Under the pieces are notes generated by a model. The model was not told where the DNA came from and ran no database searches. It worked only from the letters and a program-made list of their open reading frames with translations. Shown piece by piece: positions 8,408 through 15,765 of a stretch of 64,000 nucleotides of DNA; the first letter of the stretch is position 1, and each line of letters starts with the position of its first letter. Made by a program: the position numbers and the translations under genes. The stretch spans positions 62,001-126,000 of the forward strand of contig JAVBWA010000008.1 of the NCBI GenBank assembly GCA_036677685.1, given 5' to 3'. This DNA comes from JAQUBU01 sp036677685 (GTDB taxonomy: Bacteria > Bacillota > Syntrophomonadia > Syntrophomonadales > Syntrophomonadaceae).

Positions 8408-8541
8408 GAGCATCGAAGAAACTGCGGAGCAGTTTCAACAAATCGCCGCAACGAGGCGGAAAGGATACTTATAACCATTCCTTTCGCTTCACTCAAGGCA
8501 TGAAACGTAATAAAAAATTTCTTAAGACTTCGCCTCGTTAT
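8405..8541 (+). repeat. Family 1 element, copy C (type II core)
   Basis: Begins TTTAGAGCATCGAAG, has the GAAACTGC / GCAGTTTC hairpin and the AACGAGGCG / CGCCTCGTT stem. The core between the stem arms is the second type (ATAACCATTCCTTTCGCTTC, then GGCATGAAACGTAATAAAAA). Confidence 0.8.
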
Positions 8542-8586
8542 ATTTTTGATTTTACTGCTTGTGAAGATAATAATAAACAGGTAATC

Positions 8587-8852
8587 TTTAAGTATCGGAA
8601 GAAACTGCAGAGCAGTTTCAACACCCCGCTGCAACGAGGCAGGAGATTTAAGCATCGGAAGAAACTGCGGAGCAGTTTCAACACACCGCTGCAATGAGGC
8701 GGAGGTATATTTATAACCATTCCTTTCGCTTCACTCAAGGCATAAAAAGTAATGAAAAGATTTCAGACTTTGCCTAGTTATAATCCGCCAACTGGTTTGT
8801 TAATAGGAACCTGACCGTTTAAAGCGGGAGACCTATTTTCGCCTCGTTATAC
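8587..8852 (+). repeat. Family 1 copies D and E: one element inserted in another
   Basis: Positions 8587-8646 are the left part of a type I copy, to AACGAGGCAGGAGAT. A complete type II copy (E) then occupies about 8647-8782. The right part of the first copy resumes at ~8783 (CTGGTTTGTTAATAGGAACC) and ends with CGCCTCGTTATA at 8852. This nested layout is direct evidence that the element has inserted as a unit. Confidence 0.85.
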
Positions 8853-8882
8853 TAACAAAATTAAGGAGTGGTGGCTTTAGTC

Positions 8883-9320
8883 ATGGAAATACCAAAATTC
8901 AACCTGCAGTTTGTGAATCAGGAAAAGCATCTACTGCTGCCCAATATCAGTTCAATTATTCTGGCTCAAAATCTTTATGATATTTTGTTTCAGTATGCCA
9001 TCAGTGAAGAAAAGGAGCAAAGATTAAAGAACTTTATAAGCATTCTGGAAGCCCATATCAAGAGTAAATCCCGTGCTCCCTTTTCGCTGCCGCTTAGTGA
9101 ACTGGAGTTCCTGGAAGAAGGCCTGGAGGAATTAAAGCTGTTAAACTGGTTGGAAGTACCGGTGGCAAGGTTTGAACTCCAGGTAGATTATGATAATGGG
9201 GAGGATCTGGAAGAGCAACTCTCATTGCTTCTGAACTTCCTGGAGAGTATTTTGACTTTTAAACGGGAAACAGACAGCAGTCATATTTATGTCTATCCTG
9301 ACTCCTTAGCTATTTATTAG
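8883..9320 (+). CDS. Hypothetical protein, 145 aa
   Basis: Unrecognised acidic cytoplasmic protein. It lacks a signal peptide, membrane segment and cysteine motif. The N-terminal half is mixed, with hydrophobic patches (NISSIILAQNLYDILFQYA). The C-terminal half is rich in Glu and Leu (LEFLEEGLEELKLLNWLEV, EDLEEQLSLLLNFLESIL) and is probably helical. The ATG at 8883 is favoured; GTG codons at 8868 and 8871 lie in or against the AAGGAG site. The nearest GGTGG is 8 bases before the ATG. It lies 48 bases upstream of rubrerythrin and may be co-transcribed, but nothing links the functions. Confidence 0.6.
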   Translation: MEIPKFNLQFVNQEKHLLLPNISSIILAQNLYDILFQYAISEEKEQRLKNFISILEAHIKSKSRAPFSLPLSELEFLEEGLEELKLLNWLEVPVARFELQVDYDNGEDLEEQLSLLLNFLESILTFKRETDSSHIYVYPDSLAIY

Positions 9321-9368
9321 GCGCCATTGCAGTGCCAGTAAATATATTAAACAAAGGAGGTATTATTA

Positions 9369-9908
9369 ATGGAATTGAAAGGCAGCAGAACGGAGCAAAA
9401 CCTTTGGGCAGCATTTGCCGGCGAATCTCAAGCTCGCAACAAGTATACTTACTTTGCCAGCCAGGCGGACAAGGAAGGCTTCAAACAAATGGCCGCCATT
9501 TTCCTGGAAACCGCCGAAAACGAGAAAGAGCATGCGAAACTTCTCTTTAAATTCCTGATGGGGGGAGCAGTTCCTTCAACTGAAGAAAACCTTTTGGCAG
9601 CAGCGGAAGGTGAATATGAAGAACATACCAGTATGTATCCGGAATTCGAAAAAATTGCCCGTGAGGAAGGCTTCGATAAGATCGCTGATGTTTTAAAAGA
9701 AATTGGCGAAGTTGAAGAAGAGCACGAAAAACGTTACCGCAAACTCTTGTCCAACCTGAAAGAAAAAAGCGTTTTTAAAAAGGACAAATCAGTTAAATGG
9801 AAATGCCGTAACTGCGGTTATGTTCACGAAGGCCCGGAAGCTCCTGAGGAGTGCCCGGCCTGCGCCCATCCTCAGAGCTATTATGAAGTAATGGCCGAGA
9901 ACTACTAG
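9369..9908 (+). CDS. rbr: Rubrerythrin
   Basis: Non-haem di-iron peroxidase that protects anaerobes from hydrogen peroxide. 179 aa, the classic two-domain form. The N-terminal ferritin-like four-helix domain has GESQARNKY, ETAENEKEH and VEEEHEKRY supplying the metal-binding Glu and His. The C-terminal rubredoxin-like domain has CRNCG and ECPACAH binding one iron. The ribosome binding site AAAGGAGG is ideally placed. The cell location is cytoplasm. A family 2 element follows 13 bases after the stop. Confidence 0.97.
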   Translation: MELKGSRTEQNLWAAFAGESQARNKYTYFASQADKEGFKQMAAIFLETAENEKEHAKLLFKFLMGGAVPSTEENLLAAAEGEYEEHTSMYPEFEKIAREEGFDKIADVLKEIGEVEEEHEKRYRKLLSNLKEKSVFKKDKSVKWKCRNCGYVHEGPEAPEECPACAHPQSYYEVMAENY

Positions 9909-9921
9909 ACAAGTAAGCTTA

Positions 9922-10113
9922 GACCGTCAAAAAGGGCGAATAGCTGCGTTATTCCAAAGAAAACCGAGCTTGTGACAAGCTGAAAGCGAAGTCACAAGCT
10001 CTGGTTGCCCTTGTACTTATTAAAGTGAAGAAGCCCGTTCAATCGACGTACCTCATGTACGCCTCAATCACGAGCTTCTTGAAAGCCTTGCTCTTCACCC
10101 TTTTTGCTCGGTC
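9922..10113 (+). repeat. Family 2 element, copy b (long form with hairpin module)
   Basis: Runs from AGACCGTCAAAAAGGGCGAA to CACCCTTTTTGCTCGGTC, which are imperfect inverted ends. It contains the ATAGCTGCGTTATTC hairpin, the CCCGTTCAATCGACGTAC / GTACGCCTCAATCACG near-palindrome, and an additional module with a GAGCTTGTGAC / GTCACAAGCTC stem that is also seen in copy e. Confidence 0.8.
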
Positions 10114-10114
10114 C

Positions 10115-10176
10115 GCTAAAGAGGCCGGCTCAAAAAGTTAGGATGCTATTTTTCTTTTAACTTTTGGGCCAGCCTG
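10115..10176 (-). terminator. Terminator downstream of speB
   Basis: Read on the minus strand: GGCTGGCCCAAAAGTTA, a loop, then TAACTTTTTGAGCCGGCC and TCTTT. The stem is long and imperfect. It closes the polyamine operon. Confidence 0.6.
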
Positions 10177-10185
10177 TTTTGCTGT

Positions 10186-11046
10186 CTAGTAAGCCAGCAA
10201 GGCTTCGCGTAATATCTTGGCTCCCAATATGCTGGTGTTATCATTATGTTCGTAGGGCGGGGAAATCTCCACCATATCAAAACCTACGATATTGAGATCT
10301 CTAAGTTCGTGGAGCATGCGGAATAAATCCCGCGATGACACACCACCTGCTTCAGGAGTACCGGTTCCCGGTGCAAAAGCCGGGTCCAGGACATCGATAT
10401 CCAGAGTAATATATACGGGCTTAGCAAAAGTTCTTTCCTTTACCTCGCTTAAAACTTCCAGGAACTGGTCCAGAAAAAGATAAGTATTCTCCCGGCCGAA
10501 ATCAATTTCTTCACGGGTTCCTGATCGTATTCCCAGTTGAATCAGCCTCTTGCTGCCCAGTTCCTTCACCACATGGCGCATTACCGTTGCGTGGGACAGA
10601 GTCTCTCCCAAATAGTCCTCACGCAGATCCGCATGAGCATCCATTTGGATTACCATGAGATCAGAGTAAAAGCTGTGACAGGCTTTGATCAAGGGCAAAG
10701 AAACCAGATGTTCACCACCAATTGAAAACATTTTTTTTCCCCCGGCAATAAATTCTCTGCTTACTTCCTCAACCCGCTTCAGGCTTTCCTTTATATTACC
10801 GAATGGAATTATTACATCACCGGCATCATAAAAATCAATTTCTTCCAGTGATCTATCCTGATAAATACTGTATTCTTCCACACCCTCCGAAACTTCACGA
10901 ATACGCCAGGGAGCCCAACGAGTGCCGGGCCGGAAGCTGGTGGTCGAATCCATGGGAATACCCAGTATAACCCGGTCGCATTTATTAATATCCATAGAGC
11001 TCCCCATAAACCGGGCCTTTTGCTCTGTAAATTCATTTATTCTCAT
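10186..11046 (-). CDS. speB: Agmatinase (arginase/ureohydrolase family)
   Basis: Hydrolyses agmatine to putrescine and urea with a di-manganese centre. 286 aa. Metal motifs are all present: GGEHLV, DAHADLR and DIDVLDPAFAPGTGTPE. The gene starts five bases after speE and follows the arginine decarboxylase gene, so substrate and product order match the operon order. Arginase is an alternative within the family, but the neighbours (PvlArgDC and SpeE) argue for agmatinase. The ribosome binding site is weak and lies in the speE 3' end, suggesting translational coupling. Confidence 0.92.
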   Translation of the reverse strand: MRINEFTEQKARFMGSSMDINKCDRVILGIPMDSTTSFRPGTRWAPWRIREVSEGVEEYSIYQDRSLEEIDFYDAGDVIIPFGNIKESLKRVEEVSREFIAGGKKMFSIGGEHLVSLPLIKACHSFYSDLMVIQMDAHADLREDYLGETLSHATVMRHVVKELGSKRLIQLGIRSGTREEIDFGRENTYLFLDQFLEVLSEVKERTFAKPVYITLDIDVLDPAFAPGTGTPEAGGVSSRDLFRMLHELRDLNIVGFDMVEISPPYEHNDNTSILGAKILREALLAY

Positions 11047-11051
11047 AATTA

Positions 11052-11882
11052 TTATTCACCCGGTTCAATAAACTTCTTAACGAAGGGGGGGAGTGCAAAG
11101 GCTGCCTTATGGACTTCGGGGCTGTAGTATTTGCAGTCCAACTGCGGAGTGCTCTTGATAACTTCAGGATCATGTACTTTGGAACCGACCGTAAAACTCC
11201 ATAATCCAGTGGGATAAGTAGGTACATTGGCCAGATATAATTTAGTTAAAGGAAAAACCTGCTTTATACCACCAAAAGCCATATTAATAATATCCTGGTT
11301 TAAAAATGGCGATTCGCTTTGGACTACCAGCATTCCATCCTCTTTCAGAGCCTCGTAAACGCTTTGATAAAAACTGGCGGCAAAGAGCTGCACGGCCGGT
11401 CCAACCGGATCTGTGGAATCAACTACTACGATATCAAAATGATTGCGATGATTCTTAACGTACTCAATGCCGTCGGCAATTACTACTTCTGCTTTAGGAT
11501 GGTCAAAAGAACATGATAATGAGGGAAAAAAGGCCCGGGAAGCAGCTACCACGCGGTCATCAATTTCCACCAGAGTGGCTTTCGAAACGGCCGGGTGCTT
11601 GCTTACCTCACGCAGGGTTCCTCCATCACCCCCACCGATTATAAGTACGTTCTGGGGATTGGGATGGGAATTAAGGGCAACCTGGGTTATCATTTCATGA
11701 TAGACAAATTCGTCTGCCTCGGTGGTTTGTATAGCACCATCCAGTATCAGCATGTTGCCGTATTCTTCTGTCGTCACCACACATAATTCTTGAAACTTGG
11801 TCTGTTCGCTTCGCAAGGTCTCCTTTGTTCGACAGGATAGCTTCAAAGCCGGGGTTTGGTATTCACTTACCCATAGATCCAT
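11052..11882 (-). CDS. speE: Spermidine synthase (polyamine aminopropyltransferase)
   Basis: Transfers the aminopropyl group of decarboxylated SAM to putrescine. 276 aa. The Rossmann glycine-rich loop is IIGGGDGGTLRE and the catalytic aspartate region is VVDSTDPVGPA. DGAIQTTEADEFVYHEM is the usual substrate-binding block. The start has a textbook AAGGAGG site. It lies between the arginine decarboxylase and agmatinase genes in one operon. Its co-substrate should come from SpeD at 1513. Confidence 0.96.
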   Translation of the reverse strand: MDLWVSEYQTPALKLSCRTKETLRSEQTKFQELCVVTTEEYGNMLILDGAIQTTEADEFVYHEMITQVALNSHPNPQNVLIIGGGDGGTLREVSKHPAVSKATLVEIDDRVVAASRAFFPSLSCSFDHPKAEVVIADGIEYVKNHRNHFDIVVVDSTDPVGPAVQLFAASFYQSVYEALKEDGMLVVQSESPFLNQDIINMAFGGIKQVFPLTKLYLANVPTYPTGLWSFTVGSKVHDPEVIKSTPQLDCKYYSPEVHKAAFALPPFVKKFIEPGE

Positions 11883-11988
11883 TTTTATTCCTCCTTATAC
11901 AATTAAGACAGAGGGGCAATTTATAAAATTGCCCCCAACTGCTTTTTTCAATATGATGCGCTATTTAAACCAGCGTCTGAATTGAGCC

Positions 11989-12067
11989 TATAACGAGTTA
12001 AAAGTATATCCCCCGCCTCGTTGGAGCGGTGTGTTGAAACTGCTCTGCAGTTTCTTCCGAGACTTAA
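11989..12067 (-). repeat. Family 1 element, copy F (core deleted)
   Basis: Reverse orientation. The first hairpin (GAAACTGC-AGA-GCAGTTTC) and CCAACGAGGCGGGGGATA are intact, then only a short spacer precedes AACTCGTTATA. The core is missing. It sits between the decarboxylase and speE genes without breaking the operon. Confidence 0.75.
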
Positions 12068-12070
12068 ATT

Positions 12071-12529
12071 TTAATACCACAAAGGTACCGCGGCAAAAGC
12101 ACAACCGATTTTGTCCACCACATGCTCAGTAGCTGCAACCTTAATCTCATCAAGTTGGAGGCCTCTTACGCGGAAGGCTTCTTCCACCATCTTGCTGACC
12201 TGAATTTCAGCTTCACTCTTGCTGCATTTGGCAGCGAATTCCATAATAACTCCAAAGCTGTTCTTCAGTATTCCTACTCCTACTGCTGCGGAAATCAATT
12301 CACCGTGGTCGGTGCTGATTATTCTGCCAAAAGCAATGGGCAGTAAAGAGCCAGGTGGAATAACGAGCCCAGGGTCATATTCACAACCTGGGGGAAGTAT
12401 GCTGCTGACCTTTAATAAATTGGTATTGCCTACCCGGGCTTTTAAAAGAGCGCCGTCAAAGGCAGTTAGTTTAGTTTCCCCTTCACAGGATGCCGCCGTA
12501 AGAAAGTATTTTTTGGGCAATGGTAACAA
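12071..12529 (-). CDS. pdaD: Pyruvoyl-dependent arginine decarboxylase
   Basis: Converts arginine to agmatine, the first step of the polyamine route here. 152 aa, close to the archaeal and clostridial enzymes. The self-cleavage site is ARVGNTNLLKVSSILPPG: processing between Ser42 and Ser43 yields the pyruvoyl group. The TTG at 12529 is chosen as start because GGAGG lies 8 bases before it; a GTG nine bases earlier overlaps the ribosome binding site. The operon order pdaD-speE-speB matches the pathway. The terminal TAA lies next to repeat copy F. Confidence 0.93.
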   Translation of the reverse strand: MLPLPKKYFLTAASCEGETKLTAFDGALLKARVGNTNLLKVSSILPPGCEYDPGLVIPPGSLLPIAFGRIISTDHGELISAAVGVGILKNSFGVIMEFAAKCSKSEAEIQVSKMVEEAFRVRGLQLDEIKVAATEHVVDKIGCAFAAVPLWY

Positions 12530-12643
12530 TATATACACCTCCAGATTTTTTTACACAGCAGATTTATTATATACAAAGCATCCCTAAATATAAATAACTT
12601 TTTCGGCTCCTGAGAAGAAAAAATTTAAGGCTTTTATTAGCTG

Positions 12644-13549
12644 CTAGAGATCGAGGTCTTTTATAAATTCCAAAAATCTATCTACCGATTTTCGCCGCGT
12701 CTTTTGCCGGGGAAAAATTATATACAATGATCTTTTGGCTTTAGCTTCATTAATTTTCAGGCTTTTTACCTTTCGCTGCGGATCAAGTTTTTTAATAGCC
12801 CAGTTGGATATGATTGAAATCCCCATTCCAGATTCAACCGATGCCAGTACTGCTTCAGTGCTGCCCGCCTCCATATTGATGTTTAAATCTTCTTTGCGAA
12901 CATCTTTGCTCATAAGCAGGTCTTCCACCGCTTTTCTGGTCCCTGAACCCTTTTCCCGGAATATCCACCTCTCGGTTAGTATTTCTTCCAAATTTATTTT
13001 GGATAAGCCGGCAAGTCTATGATCTTCTGGAACAATAACCACTAATTCATCTTCCAACCACGAAAAGCCTTCGACCTTGCGATTATTGATCCAACCACCC
13101 ACAAAGCCAATATCCAATTCTCTTTCCGCAACTTTATTGAATATCGCTTCGGTATCCGCTATATCCAGGCGCATATTCATATAAGGATAGTTGTCTTTAA
13201 ATTTTTTAATTATCTCAGGAATTATATATTGACCTGGTATGGTGCTGGCTCCTAAAACCAAACTTCCTTTGTTGCCTTCTCCGGCCTCTTCCATAGCTTT
13301 TTCAGTTTTCTCCAGAACTTTCACGATTTCGCGGGCATATTGATATAATATTTCGCCAGCTTCGGTCGGCTTCAATTTACGTCCCGACCGCTCCAGTAAT
13401 AAGACCCCATATATTTCCTCCAAAGCTTGTATTTGTTTGGTTATAGCCGGCTGGGAAAAGCCAAATTCTTCAGCAGTACGTGAAAGATTCTGGGTTTCAA
13501 CCACCCTTATATAGGTTTTGAAAAGATTAAAATTCATGCCCATCACCAT
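12644..13549 (-). CDS. LysR-family transcriptional regulator
   Basis: About 300 aa with the standard layout: a winged helix-turn-helix at the N-terminus (LSRTAEEFGFSQPAITKQIQALEE) and an effector-binding domain starting GSLVLGASTIPGQYIIPEI. The subgroup resembles CysB/CysL/YeiE-like regulators. The gene lies 11 bases after the SufB-like gene on the same strand, so it is probably in one transcript with the Fe-S assembly pair and may respond to sulfur or Fe-S status; that is inference. The start is uncertain: ATG at 13549 or at 13537. Confidence 0.9.
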   Translation of the reverse strand: MVMGMNFNLFKTYIRVVETQNLSRTAEEFGFSQPAITKQIQALEEIYGVLLLERSGRKLKPTEAGEILYQYAREIVKVLEKTEKAMEEAGEGNKGSLVLGASTIPGQYIIPEIIKKFKDNYPYMNMRLDIADTEAIFNKVAERELDIGFVGGWINNRKVEGFSWLEDELVVIVPEDHRLAGLSKINLEEILTERWIFREKGSGTRKAVEDLLMSKDVRKEDLNINMEAGSTEAVLASVESGMGISIISNWAIKKLDPQRKVKSLKINEAKAKRSLYIIFPRQKTRRKSVDRFLEFIKDLDL

Positions 13550-13560
13550 CCCTGTCCAAA

Positions 13561-14484
13561 TTATCTGAGGAAACCTTCCAAAATCGTGTTAATGGCTTCT
13601 TGCTCGCTTAAGCCCAATGACATAAGTTTAATGAGTTGTTCACCGGCAATCTTGCCAATGGCCGCCTCATGCGTTAAAACTGCTTCGGCATCCTCGGCTA
13701 CCAGTTGAGGAATTGCCCTGATTTTCGCTTTGTTCATAATAATGGCATCACATTCCACATGTCCGCTGCACTCATTCTCTCCATATAATGCAGCCTTGAA
13801 AACCTGAGCAGAGTTATCCTGTGCTACGGAACGTGACAAAATCTGAGCTACACCTCCCTCACCTTCGATATGGACTTCAATATTCGACTCAGCCTGCTGA
13901 TTGTCGTGAGTCAGCAGTCTTTCCACCACTTTGAGATTACCTTTTTCCTGAATATAAGCCACCGTGGATCTTAAGGTATCGTCAACCCCTTTGATCTGTG
14001 ACATTTCCATCTCTGCAGTACCACCGCTATCTATTTTTACAATAGTAGTTGGATTAAGTATTCTTTTCCCCTTTCCGCTGCCTTCCCCATAGTGCCTTTC
14101 TATATACTTCATGCGTGCGCCTTTTTTTACGATGACTTCATGAATTCCATCATGACTGGAATCAGCATGGCCTTCATTGTGAATTCCGCAACCGGCTATG
14201 ATCGTAACATCGGCATCTTCCCCTACAATAAAGGTATTATAAACTTTATCTTTAAATCCGGATTTGGTGAGGATTACCGGAACATGAACAGTTTCATTCT
14301 TGGTACCGGCCTTTACTTCTACAATCAGACCGCCATTCTCGGGGTTGGTGCTTATACTGATATTGGGTGATGACTGGCGCAATACAGCTTGTCCATCCCT
14401 CCGGATATTAAGCGCCCCCTGAGGCAGGTTTCTTATATCGGCCACTGCCTGAAGCAGGTTCATATCCAATTGATCAAATTTCAT
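13561..14484 (-). CDS. smsB: SufB/SufD-family Fe-S scaffold protein (minimal, SmsB-like)
   Basis: 307 aa, the core SufBD beta-helix domain without the long N-terminal region of classical SufB. It has EVIVKKGARMKYIERHYGEG, a long beta-repeat region, and ECDAIIMNKAKIRAIPQL followed by LTHEAAIGKIAGEQL, the usual C-terminal block with its conserved His-Glu. It overlaps the SufC gene by 11 bases. Only SufB-like and SufC-like partners are present, with no SufS, SufU or SufD, as in the minimal SUF-like (SMS) systems of anaerobes. The expected role is to assemble Fe-S clusters in the cytoplasm with the ATPase at 14474. Confidence 0.9.
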   Translation of the reverse strand: MKFDQLDMNLLQAVADIRNLPQGALNIRRDGQAVLRQSSPNISISTNPENGGLIVEVKAGTKNETVHVPVILTKSGFKDKVYNTFIVGEDADVTIIAGCGIHNEGHADSSHDGIHEVIVKKGARMKYIERHYGEGSGKGKRILNPTTIVKIDSGGTAEMEMSQIKGVDDTLRSTVAYIQEKGNLKVVERLLTHDNQQAESNIEVHIEGEGGVAQILSRSVAQDNSAQVFKAALYGENECSGHVECDAIIMNKAKIRAIPQLVAEDAEAVLTHEAAIGKIAGEQLIKLMSLGLSEQEAINTILEGFLR

Positions 14485-15220
14485 ATATCATTTCTCCTCT
14501 GCACTGCTCTTTCTTTTTGCATTCAACATCTTCCCTGATTAATGGCCAAATCTCTTCAGGGGTTCCTTTAGCCTTGATCAAACCTTCTTCCACTACAATT
14601 ATTTCATCGCAGATGTGCAGTACATTTTCATTGTGGGTAATTATAATCGCGGTTAATTTACCGTTGTTTTTAAACTTGCTGATAATAATGCCAATTAGCT
14701 TTTGAATGGTCCATAAATCCACCCCGGCTTCAGGCTCATCAAAAATACTGATACTGGCATCCCTGCCCAGCACCTGAGCAATTTCAACACGCTTGATTTC
14801 TCCTCCGCTAAGCCCTGGTCCAACATCCCGGTCCAGATAATCTTCCGGGCATAGGCCCACATCACGAAGGCTGGCTCTTAGACTGATATTGTCTATCCCC
14901 GGATGGGCTATTTGCAGCAAATCGCTGACTCTTAGGCCTTTAAAGCGGGGCGGCTGCTGAAAGGCATAAGCAATCCCTTTGCGAGCCCGTTCACTAACAG
15001 ACAGTTCGCTGATGTCCTCGCCGTCCAGGTAAATATGGCCGCTGCTATGTTTATAGATGCCCATTATTAACTTGGCTATAGATGTTTTGCCTCCCCCATT
15101 AGGACCGGTAACCGCATATAGCTTGCCCGGTTGAAATTCCATACTTATCCCGTGAATTATTTCTCGATTCTCGCCATTATTGTCATTAACCGCCATTGTT
15201 ATATTTTCCAGCTTGAGCAT
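14474..15220 (-). CDS. smsC: SufC-like Fe-S assembly ATPase (SmsC)
   Basis: 248-aa soluble ABC ATPase. Walker A is TGPNGGGKTS (38-47), the Q-loop is AFQQPPRFKGLRV, the signature is GPGLSGGEIKR and Walker B is SISIFDEPEAGVD. The FxQxPP-type loop and the DEPEAGVD ending are typical of SufC rather than of transporters. No membrane partner lies nearby. It is first in the operon smsC-smsB-LysR. Residues 233 to the end hold cysteines (VECKKKEQC), which is a small oddity. Confidence 0.93.
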   Translation of the reverse strand: MLKLENITMAVNDNNGENREIIHGISMEFQPGKLYAVTGPNGGGKTSIAKLIMGIYKHSSGHIYLDGEDISELSVSERARKGIAYAFQQPPRFKGLRVSDLLQIAHPGIDNISLRASLRDVGLCPEDYLDRDVGPGLSGGEIKRVEIAQVLGRDASISIFDEPEAGVDLWTIQKLIGIIISKFKNNGKLTAIIITHNENVLHICDEIIVVEEGLIKAKGTPEEIWPLIREDVECKKKEQCRGEMIYEI

Positions 15221-15765
15221 AAGCTTGCCTCCTCAAATAAGCGTAAAGTACTTCTTTATTCTAGCATAACTCATGGTTATACGTCTAATGCATAAATCAA
15301 GTATTTAAGGGTTTAGGGTTAGGGCAAAGAGTAAGGATTTGAGAAAAGTCTATATAAGCCTAATCCACAATACAATTATGTTTTAATTTTGCCCTGTATT
15401 TATAAAATGATAACACCACTTAGGAGTAATACAAATTTATGTATAGCATTCAGCCGTATTCCTCTTCTTCACACCTCACCCCTAACTCCTCACTCTGATA
15501 TAAAAAGAACACCCCGCAGAGGTGTTTCAGGATGAAGACAAAAGCGAATTTCTTCGTTATTGCGGAAAGCCCGCTCAAGCAACGTACTTAGGCACGCCTT
15601 AATCATGGGCTTTTCACGTGCCTTGATCTTCACTACTTTATTGGCGAAGCGAGCATCCGTGTGCCCGGAGGGTGCTCTTATCATCGCCCTGGGAACTTGC
15701 CGACTTTTGAGAGAAACTGAAACACCCCTATAGGGGTGTTTCAAATAGCTTTGTTATTAAAAATA
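15221..15765. repeat. Family 2 element copy c between two terminator-like hairpins
   Basis: The stretch 15532-15703 is a diverged family 2 copy, with a core like copy a (GGCGAAGCGAGCATCCGTG). It is flanked by related hairpins: AACACCCCGCAGAGGTGTTT at 15508-15527 and a perfect stem GAAACACCCC-TATA-GGGGTGTTTC at 15719-15742. On the minus strand the second is the first hairpin after prsA, and the first carries the T run. This looks like an insertion that duplicated the prsA terminator hairpin. The remaining 290 bp next to smsC hold nothing I can support. Confidence 0.6.

Larger units (their letters stand above)
8185..8882. other. Repeat-filled intergenic stretch
   Basis: About 700 bp made almost entirely of family 1 elements (copies B, C, D and E). 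Long frames crossing this stretch in both directions are made of repeat sequence and are not genes. Confidence 0.7.

Noticed and set aside
8365..8697. 110-residue + frame and matching minus-strand frames with repeated KKLRSSFNTPLQRG motifs
   Set aside because: The repeated peptide is translated family 1 DNA (GGAAGAAACTGCGGAGCAG). The frame lacks a start signal.
8216..8852. CRISPR array
   Set aside because: Repeats here are ~135 bp with internal stems and variable cores, with no short uniform repeat-spacer pattern, and no cas genes are nearby.
15490..15744. 84-residue minus-strand frame
   Set aside because: Made of terminator hairpins and a family 2 element; no start signal.
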